The notes under the pieces: model-generated | The model's database searches: none | What the model saw: only the letters and a program-made list of their open reading frames with translations | Told to the model about the DNA's origin: nothing | Shown: piece by piece, positions 1-7,400 of the stretch | Layout of the letters: each line of letters starts with the position of its first letter | Numbering within the stretch: the first letter of the stretch is position 1 | Translations under genes and position numbers: made by a program | Assembly: GCA_007133715.1 (NCBI GenBank) | Contig: SLMF01000729.1 | Span: 1 to 9,489 of the forward strand | Length of the DNA stretch: 9,489 nt | Source of the DNA: Planctomycetaceae bacterium | GTDB lineage: Bacteria > Planctomycetota > Planctomycetia > Pirellulales > Pirellulaceae | Reading direction: 5' to 3'

Positions 1-1
1 C

Positions 2-121
2 CTGCAAGACCTCACAGCCAGATTGCACCGTGGCGCGTACCACCCCCAGCCCAGCTTGCGTCGCGACATCCCGAAGGGGAATGGCAAGACGCGTCCGCTG
101 GGTATCGCCTGCGTGGAGGAC
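2..121 (+). pseudogene. Truncated group II intron reverse transcriptase fragment
   Basis: The plus-strand frame beginning at base 2 reads about 40 residues that resemble the RT0/RT1 region of group II intron reverse transcriptase/maturases: a LHRGAYHPQPS-type segment, then RRDIPKGNGKTRPLGIAC and VED. In intact family members the ED is followed by K-[IV]-V-Q and the rest of the polymerase. Here the similarity stops at about base 121 and the frame continues into sequence unlike the family, so the YADD catalytic box, maturase and endonuclease parts are missing downstream. The 5' part lies outside the window. I read this as the broken end of a decayed or truncated retroelement next to the polysaccharide genes. 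The match is from memory of the family motif, with no search run. It is very unlikely to be functional. Confidence 0.72.
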
Positions 122-187
122 GTGAGCTTTCGGCAAGGTTCCGAAAAGAAAAGGATCCTGGCCGGGTGCTGTGTTGGGCGATGGCGT

Positions 188-210
188 CCAGCAGAACATG
201 ATTCTGCTGG
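188..210 (-). terminator. Perfect 9-bp hairpin downstream of the kinase gene
   Basis: Bases 188-196 (ccagcagaa) are perfectly inverted at 202-210 (ttctgctgg) around a 5-base loop. The hairpin begins 31 bases beyond the stop codon of the minus-strand kinase gene, where a transcription end would be expected. No run of U follows in the minus-strand direction, so it is not a canonical intrinsic terminator. It may protect the mRNA 3' end or be chance. Confidence 0.3.
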
Positions 211-241
211 TGGCGATCGACGCGGAGCAGGGCGCAGCCGC

Positions 242-2563
242 TCAGTGATGTGCGCGGGCGCTGGCGGAGACGGCCAGCGAATGACCGTCCGCATCGTCGA
301 AATCGTGGGCCAGGTCGTCGTGTTCGGGATCCCCGGGGTCCTCGTCATAGCCGTAGTCGTAGACGCCGTAGCCGTAGTAGCCGCCACGTTGATCGTCGCT
401 GATCCGGTTGGCCACCACACCGACCAAGCCGACTCCGAGGGCCGCCAACGCATGGACGGCCCGCAGGACCAGGCGGCGGTGATTCTTCTCCGGCTGGACG
501 ACCAGGATCAGCCCGTCGGTCAAACGCCCGACAACCGCCGCATCACTGGCGGCCAGTACGGGGGGGCAGTCGATGATCACCTGATCGTATTTCCGCTCGG
601 TCCATGCCAGCAAGTCGGCCAGCCGGGGGCTGCTGAGCAGTTCGACCGGGTCCGACGGTTTGGGGCCGCAGGGCAAGATGTCCAGACGGGGGATGCCGCT
701 GGACTGGATGCGTGGCGGGACCATCACGTCCAGCGGTTGGTCCCCGCGGAGGATTTCGGAGAGTCCGCCGGCGGTCCGCATGTGGAACCAACGGCTGAGT
801 CCGGGTCGGCGGAGGTCGCCATCGATCAACAGCGTCCGCTTGCCGGCGTGCGTCAGGGAGACACCCAGATTGACCAGCACGGTGGTCTTGCCATCGCTGG
901 GTTCGGCGCTGGTGATGGCGATCCGTTCGCGGTCGTAGCCGGAGAAAGCCAGGGTGGTTCGCAGGGTGCGGAAGGCTTCGCTTTCTACGGATTCCGGGGC
1001 CACATGCACTTGAATGGCGTCCGGTCCCGTGGTGGTCTCGGGCAGAGCCAGTTCGCGAATCATGGCCAGGAGGGGTGCGTTCAGCTGGTCCTGCAGTTCT
1101 TCGGGCGAGCGGAAGCGATCGTCCAGCACATCCAGGACGTAGGCCAGGGCGACACCGACCCCCAGGCCGCCGAGCAAGCTGATCGCAACGACCAGGGTCA
1201 GTCTCGGGCTGACGGGGTGGGGGCGGGCTTGGGGCTCGCTGACCACGGCCACCCGCACCTCCGATTGATTCTGGCCGATATCGATATTGGCGATGCGATC
1301 CAACAGCGTGTCGTGGAGATTGCGGAGGCGGTCGACATCGTGGGCCAAGCTTTGCAGTTCTTCGGTCCGATCGCTCAGCCGAACCGCTTCGCTTTCGGCC
1401 AACTGGTATTGGTGGCCGAGTTTTTCCTCATGGGCTCGCAAGCTTCCCAGTTTCTCTCGGACCATGCCGATCAGGGTGGGAGCCAATTGCGAATCGTAGA
1501 GGGCGGCGGTGCGTTCGCGGACCATCTGCTGGTAGTTGCGAAGGAATTGTTGGCTGTTTTGGATGGCCTGCCGGGCTTGGATCACCGTGGGATGGGCCTC
1601 GCCATAATGTGCCAGCAGCCGGTCCAGTTCGGCTTCGTGTTCGAGCAATCGCCGTTCGACTTGCGTACGAGTTTCGACATCTTGCGAGCTGATCCCCATG
1701 GCGCTCATGGTCATTTCCCGTCCGATCATTGGTTCGACGGCGCTGAGATGCTGGCGGAGGTCGGCGCCTTCGCGAACGGCGTTCTGAATCGCTTCCAAGG
1801 AAGCTTCCAGCTGAATCCGTTCCTGCTGGACTTTGACCAGGGATTCGTTGAGTCGCACCACGCGTTGGACCAGCGGGTGCATGGCGTTGGGATGCTTGGA
1901 GAGCCCCATGTCGCCCAATTGGCGGCGTATTTCCAGCAATTCCTGCTGGCGGGCGGTCAAGCGGCGTTCGATTTCCAGGCGTTCCTTTTCGAGATACTGG
2001 ACGATTTCGGCCGAGACATCTTTGTGGTTGCGATCCATGAATTCCAAGTAGGATTCCACCACGGCCTGCACCACCGCCTCGGCCGCCTGAGGGGCGCGCG
2101 AGCGGTAGCGGAGTTCCAGCAGGTTGGTGCGGCGGACAGCTTGGGCCGTCAGATTCCGGTGCAGCACGTCGGTCCAGCGGTGCGCGGGCACGGTTTGGAA
2201 ATCCACGCGGTTTGCGGCCGGAGCGTTCTGCAGGTGCTGTACGGCACCCCGCAGCACCTCCTGCGTGGAAAACAAACGCTCGTACGTCGGGAGCAGCGCC
2301 TGCCGGTTGGCGTCCCCGCTCATGTTGGGCGACCAGACTTCGGCACCCGATTGCAGGATCAGCAGCTGCGCGGAGGCCTCGAAGACCGGGGTGGCGGTAA
2401 AGTAGTACAATCCGCCCAGCAGGCCTGCCAAGACCAGGGCGGTCAGCACCCAGATCTTGCGGTGCAGGACGATCTGCACCAAGCGCATCAGTTCGTGAAT
2501 CGAATCGGCCGACGAGGGCAGGGCGGGTTCGTCGACAAAGTGGCTCGGCTCGTTCTGGATCAT
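242..2563 (-). CDS. Wzc-like polysaccharide co-polymerase with BY-kinase domain (tyrosine autokinase)
   Basis: Inner-membrane protein of 773 residues that should control exopolysaccharide chain length and export by cycles of tyrosine autophosphorylation. Residues 20-75 form a Wzz-type N-terminus with a first membrane helix at about 37-55. A long periplasmic region rich in coiled coil follows (about 170-430), then a second membrane helix at about 455-477. The cytoplasmic BY-kinase domain carries Walker A SAEPSDGKTT (552-561, K559), Walker A' TLLIDGDLRRP (577-587) and Walker B VIIDCPP (662-668, D665). A tyrosine cluster with Y729, Y730, Y732, Y735, Y737 and Y739 is the expected autophosphorylation site. 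It is followed by 34 acidic and histidine-containing residues, a longer tail than usual. The ATG start lies 8 bases after the export-lipoprotein stop; only a weak AAGAA-like binding site precedes it, so translational coupling is likely. Motifs and length fit the fused Wzc family very well. Confidence 0.95.
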   Translation of the reverse strand: MIQNEPSHFVDEPALPSSADSIHELMRLVQIVLHRKIWVLTALVLAGLLGGLYYFTATPVFEASAQLLILQSGAEVWSPNMSGDANRQALLPTYERLFSTQEVLRGAVQHLQNAPAANRVDFQTVPAHRWTDVLHRNLTAQAVRRTNLLELRYRSRAPQAAEAVVQAVVESYLEFMDRNHKDVSAEIVQYLEKERLEIERRLTARQQELLEIRRQLGDMGLSKHPNAMHPLVQRVVRLNESLVKVQQERIQLEASLEAIQNAVREGADLRQHLSAVEPMIGREMTMSAMGISSQDVETRTQVERRLLEHEAELDRLLAHYGEAHPTVIQARQAIQNSQQFLRNYQQMVRERTAALYDSQLAPTLIGMVREKLGSLRAHEEKLGHQYQLAESEAVRLSDRTEELQSLAHDVDRLRNLHDTLLDRIANIDIGQNQSEVRVAVVSEPQARPHPVSPRLTLVVAISLLGGLGVGVALAYVLDVLDDRFRSPEELQDQLNAPLLAMIRELALPETTTGPDAIQVHVAPESVESEAFRTLRTTLAFSGYDRERIAITSAEPSDGKTTVLVNLGVSLTHAGKRTLLIDGDLRRPGLSRWFHMRTAGGLSEILRGDQPLDVMVPPRIQSSGIPRLDILPCGPKPSDPVELLSSPRLADLLAWTERKYDQVIIDCPPVLAASDAAVVGRLTDGLILVVQPEKNHRRLVLRAVHALAALGVGLVGVVANRISDDQRGGYYGYGVYDYGYDEDPGDPEHDDLAHDFDDADGHSLAVSASARAHH

Positions 2564-2571
2564 GGTCGTTC

Positions 2572-3624
2572 TTAGAGGCCGGGGATGGCTGCGGAAAAAC
2601 CGAAACGCACAAAGTTTTGGATCGTGCCCACGGTAAACGTCAAAGGAGTCTCTTCCACGCTGACCACATCGCCGGGAGCCAGCGGCAGATTCGCGGCACC
2701 TCCCTTTTTCGCTGCCCGAATCGAAGCGCCGATCACCACCGGCTCTTCCATGTCATCCAACTGGCGGATGATTTGCACCTTGTCCGCCAGTTCGAGGGTC
2801 AGCCCTCCGGCCAAAGCGATCGCGTCCAACAGGCGCACCGGCTTGTCAGGAGGAATCTCGAATTGGTTCGGGCGGCGGACCAGCCCGATGACTTGGATCG
2901 TGGTCGGCTCCTGCTCGCGAACGACCACGATCGAGCCGTCCTGGATCCGATACTCGGGAGTCAGGCCCGCGCTGGCTTCGACCAGATCGATGCGGAGGGC
3001 GTCGTTCTGCATCAGCGTCGAACGTTCGCCGTTATACGAAGCTTGGAGTACTTGGGGTGACTGCATGTTGCGGATCTCGACGATGGTCGAGGCTTTTTCC
3101 GTCAGTCCACCGGCAGCAATCAAGGCCGCCAACAGGTCCTGGTTGGCCTGCGGCAACTGGTAGGTGCCCGGCTTTGCCACCGCCCCGACTACGGTCACCC
3201 GAACGGTCTGGCGAGTCTTCAAGAGTAACGACACGTGGGGATCGCGGTACACCTGCCGCTTGATGCTCTCCTGGCGAACCACCTGCTCGGCATCCGGCAG
3301 CAACATCCCGGCCACGTGCACGGCACCGACCAGCGGGATCTTGATCTCGCCGTTGTCGGCCACTCGCAGGGGCCAACGCGGGGGCGCGGATTCTTCCATT
3401 CCGGTGGCAATCGTGACCTCCAGCACATCCCCGCGGTGGATCACATCGGAAGGCGTCGAGGCCTGGGCCAGACGGGACAGGTCCACCTGGTGCCGACCTT
3501 CGACTTTACTGGCAGACATCTCCGGGGGAAGATTGGACGCGTGATAGCGGGTTTTGTGGCAGCCAGCGGCCATGACCAGCAAACCAAGGGCCATCACCAA
3601 GCCGCCTGAGCACGTAGTTCTCAC
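2572..3624 (-). CDS. Wza-like polysaccharide export lipoprotein (SLBB domains)
   Basis: Predicted outer-membrane export protein of 350 residues that would form the polysaccharide exit channel above the Wzc-like kinase. I chose the GTG at 3622-3624 because a GAGGA element lies 8 bases upstream and the start gives a clean lipoprotein signal: hydrophobic residues 9-20, then AAGC with Cys22 as the lipidated residue. The open frame runs further upstream to 3714, but that would overlap the preceding gene and add a charged leader. The TTG at 3625-3627 is an alternative start. Residues about 60-136 match the polysaccharide export (PES) domain (DVIHRGDVLEV; NGEIKIPLVGAV). Two SLBB domains follow at about 141-190 (VVGAVAKPGTYQLP, LIAAGGL) and 242-290 (VIGLVRRPNQFEIP, ALAGGL). 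The C-terminus is a short, possibly amphipathic segment ending in AAIPGL, shorter than the membrane helix of E. coli Wza. Confidence 0.93.
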   Translation of the reverse strand: MRTTCSGGLVMALGLLVMAAGCHKTRYHASNLPPEMSASKVEGRHQVDLSRLAQASTPSDVIHRGDVLEVTIATGMEESAPPRWPLRVADNGEIKIPLVGAVHVAGMLLPDAEQVVRQESIKRQVYRDPHVSLLLKTRQTVRVTVVGAVAKPGTYQLPQANQDLLAALIAAGGLTEKASTIVEIRNMQSPQVLQASYNGERSTLMQNDALRIDLVEASAGLTPEYRIQDGSIVVVREQEPTTIQVIGLVRRPNQFEIPPDKPVRLLDAIALAGGLTLELADKVQIIRQLDDMEEPVVIGASIRAAKKGGAANLPLAPGDVVSVEETPLTFTVGTIQNFVRFGFSAAIPGL

Positions 3625-3632
3625 CAAATCGA

Positions 3633-3637
3633 TCCTC
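3633..3637 (-). promoter_or_regulatory. Ribosome binding site of the export lipoprotein gene
   Basis: On the minus strand GAGGA lies 8 bases before the GTG at 3624. It decides the start of the export lipoprotein, because the longer frame upstream has no comparable site and would lack a usable lipoprotein signal. The site sits in the 22-base gap after the stop of the preceding gene. Confidence 0.65.
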
Positions 3638-3646
3638 GTGGCTTCG

Positions 3647-4165
3647 TCAGCTTGCCGGGGGCAGGTCCTTTTTCGAACCCTGGGTCGCCAGGGGGATGGC
3701 GACGGCGGCCGCAATCACCAGCCCGACGAACAGGGGGTTACGAAAGACAGCATGCAGCGGTTGCTGTCCTCGGATCGTGTCGGGGGCTGCCAGGACCACG
3801 AATTCAGGGCGGGCGGCGGGCGGGGCGGTCCGCGCACTCCAAACCCGGCAACTGACCGCGTAGGAATCGAATCGCAGCTGATAAACGCCCGTCGACATCC
3901 GGGGGAATTCGAACCGACCGGCAGCATCGCTGGACGTCTGCGCCAGGGGCGTGCCCGCTTGTAGCAACTGGACTTGCCGATGGGCCAGCGGCCCACCTTC
4001 GAGGTCAACCAACCGGCCCTGCAGGGTCCCCTGTTCATTCAGGCGGACGTCCCGAATTGCCGGAGCAGTCGGAGATTCCGCCGCGGGGGCCGGTAGTGTC
4101 GGCAGCAGCCAAGCGGCAGCGGCCAGCCAAGCGATTCCCATGCTGCGTCTTCCCTTGCATTTCAT
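3647..4165 (-). CDS. Small secreted protein with carboxypeptidase-regulatory-like (transthyretin-like) domain and C-terminal membrane segment
   Basis: A protein of 172 residues, first gene of the minus-strand cluster. The ATG at 4163-4165 is preferred to the in-frame GTG at 4172-4174 because GAGG lies 8 bases before the ATG. Residues 1-29 are a Sec signal peptide (KCKGRR, hydrophobic stretch, cleavage likely after PAPAA). Residues about 45-109 look like a carboxypeptidase-regulatory/transthyretin-like beta-sandwich: GTLQGRLVDLEGGPLAHRQVQLL, then AGRFEFPRMSTGVYQLRFDSY cut by a short loop. Residues 144-160 are a hydrophobic helix followed by a KK-containing tail, so the domain is probably held at a membrane, facing the periplasm. 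It lies 22 bases before the Wza-like gene, which suggests an accessory role in polysaccharide export. No enzymatic residues are visible. The precise function is unknown; the domain call is from fold-like pattern only. Confidence 0.78.
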   Translation of the reverse strand: MKCKGRRSMGIAWLAAAAWLLPTLPAPAAESPTAPAIRDVRLNEQGTLQGRLVDLEGGPLAHRQVQLLQAGTPLAQTSSDAAGRFEFPRMSTGVYQLRFDSYAVSCRVWSARTAPPAARPEFVVLAAPDTIRGQQPLHAVFRNPLFVGLVIAAAVAIPLATQGSKKDLPPAS

Positions 4166-4173
4166 CGTGAGCA

Positions 4174-4177
4174 CCTC
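4174..4177 (-). promoter_or_regulatory. Ribosome binding site of the first gene in the minus-strand cluster
   Basis: Minus-strand GAGG stands 8 bases before the ATG at 4165. It also overlaps the in-frame GTG at 4172-4174, which makes that GTG an unlikely start. Confidence 0.6.
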
Positions 4178-4210
4178 GAGATCGGATCCTTTCCCGGAGA
4201 ACGCCGCCCA

Positions 4211-4216
4211 ATTTTA
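4211..4216 (-). promoter_or_regulatory. Possible -10 element for the polysaccharide export cluster
   Basis: Read on the minus strand this is TAAAAT, five of six matches to the sigma-70 -10 consensus, in otherwise GC-rich sequence and 45 bases before the ATG at 4165. No convincing -35 hexamer is found 16-18 bases upstream, so a primary-sigma promoter is only a suggestion. Confidence 0.28.
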
Positions 4217-4454
4217 CCCACCAGCGAGGGTGTCTCCTGGGGCCTGACTTGCCCCCGCCGAGTACTGCGCGGGGCGATCATAGCGGAATGCAGGCGGGAG
4301 AGAAAGGCCGAATCGGTCGAACTTGGCGGTCTTGTGGCCGGGTTTTGCTTGAGAATTTATGCCTTTTCTGCCGAATGTTTGGGATGTGCGGGTCATCCTG
4401 CCCTGCCCCCATGGCTGCGGCCCGGGCGCTGCCGATCCTTTCGTGTTTATTGGC

Positions 4455-4459
4455 AAAGG
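4455..4459 (+). promoter_or_regulatory. Ribosome binding site of the secretin gene
   Basis: AAAGG lies 11 bases before the ATG at 4471, slightly far but the best site in the region. The in-frame ATG codons at 4384 and 4411 have no purine-rich site upstream, which is why 4471 is preferred. Confidence 0.5.
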
Positions 4460-4470
4460 TGTTACCGACC

Positions 4471-7400
4471 ATGTCCCCCCCCCCACGTGATGCTTTGCGA
4501 CAAATTCTCCTGCTGGCCTTGGCCGTTTGCGGGAGTTGGGCGTGTTTCTGGTGGTTGTTGTCGTCGAACGATTCCGTGGTCTCGGGTGAACGGACGTTTT
4601 CGCGACAGGCCCAAGCCACCGAATACCCGGGTAGTTGGCAGTCCGCCCGAGTAGCGGCCGCACCCCGTCAAGAGACAGCGGCAGAGTCGGTCCCGCTGCC
4701 GGGTGATGGGTATCGGCTGACCCACCTTTCCTGGAAGGAGCTGGAGCAAGAACTGGCTCGCTTGTGGCCCGAACAACTGATCCGCTCGGTCGCTCGAGAC
4801 GGCCAGCGGGCGACGTTTCACGCGATGCAGGGCGAGCAACCGGTGCCGATGTTCCAAATCGATCGCCGGGCCAATCGGGTGCATTACCTGGCCGCGGAAG
4901 CGCAGGGGCAGGTTTGGCATCGCGTGATGGAACTGCTGGACCAGCCTCGGCTGCCAAACGGGCGTCAGACCGATCTGATACCGCTCCAGCATGCCGATCC
5001 GCAGCAGGTGCGGCAAGCGGTTGCCGCGTTGCAGCCGTCGTTCGAGCCGGAGCCGGGGGCTTCCGCCGTCGCGTTGCTGCAGCCTGGGGAGCAGCCCCTG
5101 CCGCCGGTGACGGCCGATCCCGATTGGGAGGACGAGTTCGACGACGACGATGACGCCAGGGAGTTGCCGAACGAGAGCGGTTTGATTGGTCCGGTGGAAA
5201 TCGAATTCGTGCCCGGGTTGGATGTGATCGTGTTGCGAGGCCACCGCCGGGATGTGGAGCGGGTCCAGCGGATCATTGCGGATATCGAGCGTTTGAGTGT
5301 CGAGACCCAGCCCGCCTTGGAGATCCACGAACTGGAGCATGTTGGCAGTCAGATCATGGCCGACCTGGTGTCGGCGATCTATGACGAAATCCTCTCACCC
5401 CGACAGGGGCAGGTCACGATCCGGCCTTTGGTGCAACCCAACGCCCTGCTGCTGATCGGGCGGTCGGAAGCGGTCGATTTGGTCCGGGAGCTGGTCGATC
5501 GTTTGGACACGCCGACCGCTCCGCGGCAGCAGTTCGAGGTGTTCCCGCTGGAGCATATTTCGGCTGTGGACGCCGCCGAGACGATCAATGCCTTTTTTGT
5601 CGACGGCTTGGGGACGGCACCGGCGAATCAGCGGCCCGGTTTGGGGGCTCGTGTGAACGTGGTCGCCGATTTCCGCACGAACGCCCTGATCGTTCACGCT
5701 TCGCCGCGGGACCTGCGCGAGGTGCGGGCTCTGATCGCCCGGATCGACGTCGAGGACGTCCCGTCGCATAAGGAACTGCGGGTGTTCCGGTTGCGGAATA
5801 CACTGGCGACGGAGATCGCCCCGATCTTGCAAGACGCGTTGAACTGGCAACTCAGCGGCAACCGGATTCCCTTGGGGGCGACCCCGGCGGCCGGGATCGT
5901 GGGCGCTCAAGCTTTCGGCGCGGCGGAAGAACGGGCCCGCCTACGGACGGCGATTCTCAGCTTCATGACGATCGATTCCGAGGGGGGGGAAATTCTGGAA
6001 TCGGGCCTGCTGTTGGACGTCCGCATCACGGCGGACCCCAATGGCAATGCCTTGGTCGTCACGGGGCCCGCCAAGAGCATGAAACTGATCGAAACGCTGA
6101 TTCGCGAGCTGGACACGCTGCCTGCCGCACGGGCGCAGATCAAGGTCTTTACCATCGTCAATGGCGATGCCACGGCGTTGTCCAATACGCTGCAACAGCT
6201 GCTGGGCCAGACGGCCCAAGTCGGGCAGGCTTTCAGTCCGTTGGCCGGGATCAGCCCGCTGCTGGCCCCGGGGGCGCAGACCGCGGCGGTCGCGGGAGAG
6301 AGTGCCCTGGTCCCCGTCCGTTTCGGTGTCGACCAGCGGACGAACAGCATCATTGCGACCGGCTCCCAGGGCGATTTGGGGGTGGTCGAAGCCATCCTGC
6401 TGCGTTTGGATGAAGAGAGTCTCCGCCGCCAGCAGACCGTCGTCTACTGGCTGTCCAACCAGCCGGCGGTGGACGTGGCCAACTCGGTCAACCAGTGGAT
6501 CACTCAGCGTACGCAATTGTTCCAGCAGCAGGTCCAATTGACCCCGGAATCGCCCGATATCCGCTTTGCTCGCGAGGTGGTGGTGGTTCCCGAGGCGATC
6601 AGCAACTCGATCATCATCAGCGCGTCCTCCGATCTTTTGGGCGAGGTGATGCAGGTGGTCGAGTCGCTGGATCGGCGTCCTCCGATGGTCAAGATCGATG
6701 TGTTGATCGCCGAGGTCACGCTGAGCGATCTGTACGAATTCGGCACGGAGTTCGGGTTGCAGGATTCGCTGCTGTATGACCGCACGTATTTGGACGGGGG
6801 TCGAGCGGGTTTCAACTTCAATAACCGGTCGTTAGGGGACACGACGGCCGGGGATCCGGGGAATCTGCTGGGGCAGGGTTTGAGTCATTTTGGGGTCGGG
6901 CGTGTCAGCCCGACGCAAGGTTACGGCGGGTTGGTGCTTTCGGCCAGCAACGATGCGGTGTCCATGCTGTTGCGCGCCCTGCAGGATCGGGGCCGCGCTC
7001 AGATCCTCAGCCGACCCAATATCACCACCCTGGACGGCCAACCGGCCAATGTGAACGTGGGTGAGATCACCGCGCGACCCGGAGAAATCACCCGCACCCA
7101 GTTCGATGCCGCGGTTTCCATCCGCGAGGTCCAGGTCGGTCTGCTGCTGGGCGTGACGCCCCGAGTCACCCCGGACGGTACCGTGGTCATGGAAATCGAT
7201 GTCGAACGCTCTCGTCTGGATGTCAATTCGGTGACCATCAATGACAACGTGATCCAGAACATTCGGAATGCCGAAGCCAGCACGACGATCAGTGCCCGGA
7301 GCGGTCAGACGGTGGTGTTCGCAGGTCTGATCGAGACGAACACCCAGACCACGCGGCGCGGATTGCCGTTCCTCTCGGATTTGCCCTATGTGGGCTCGCT

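Larger units (their letters stand above)
4166..4470. other. Divergent intergenic region between the export cluster and the secretin gene
   Basis: About 305 bases separate the two divergently transcribed gene clusters. I see no gene of its own: reading frames on both strands remain open across much of it, but they lack ribosome binding sites and recognisable protein sequence. It holds the minus-strand TAAAAT element near 4211, a GC-rich inverted pair (ccccgc at about 4254 with gcgggg at about 4270) around a ten-base loop containing the palindrome agtact, and an AT-richer patch at 4341-4380 where a plus-strand promoter could lie (TTGTGG at 4332, ATTTAT at 4355, 17 bases apart, a weak match). 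All promoters for both clusters must lie here or further upstream within the coding frames. Confidence 0.6.

Noticed and set aside
174..240. Short plus-strand frame ending at the TGA near 237 in the gap beside the RT remnant
   Set aside because: About 20 codons, no ribosome binding site and no similarity to anything I recognise; not supportable as a gene.
23..2575. Open frame of 850 codons on the plus strand across the kinase gene
   Set aside because: It is the antisense shadow of the BY-kinase gene in GC-rich DNA. Only its first 33 codons resemble a known family (the RT remnant); the rest is low-complexity and lacks domains, whereas the opposite strand has all kinase motifs.
3625..3714. Longer start for the Wza-like protein
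   Set aside because: It would overlap the preceding gene by 68 bases and put a charged 30-residue leader before a clean lipoprotein signal; the GAGGA site points to 3624.
4332..4360. Possible plus-strand promoter TTGTGG / ATTTAT with 17-base spacing
   Set aside because: The -10 matches the consensus at only three of six positions; too weak to list as a feature on its own.
4249..4470. Longer secretin reading from 4249 or from ATGs at 4384 and 4411
   Set aside because: No ribosome binding site before these starts, and the added residues would bury the hydrophobic signal segment; ATG 4471 fits better.
4214..4957. Open frame of 247 codons on the minus strand across the divergent intergenic region
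   Set aside because: Pro/Arg-rich shadow overlapping the secretin 5' end, with no recognisable domain and no good start site.
5992..5999. Run of eight G bases inside the secretin gene
   Set aside because: It encodes Glu-Gly-Gly-Glu in a plausible linker within module five, well inside the gene, with no sign of frame trouble; likely ordinary codon use in GC-rich DNA.
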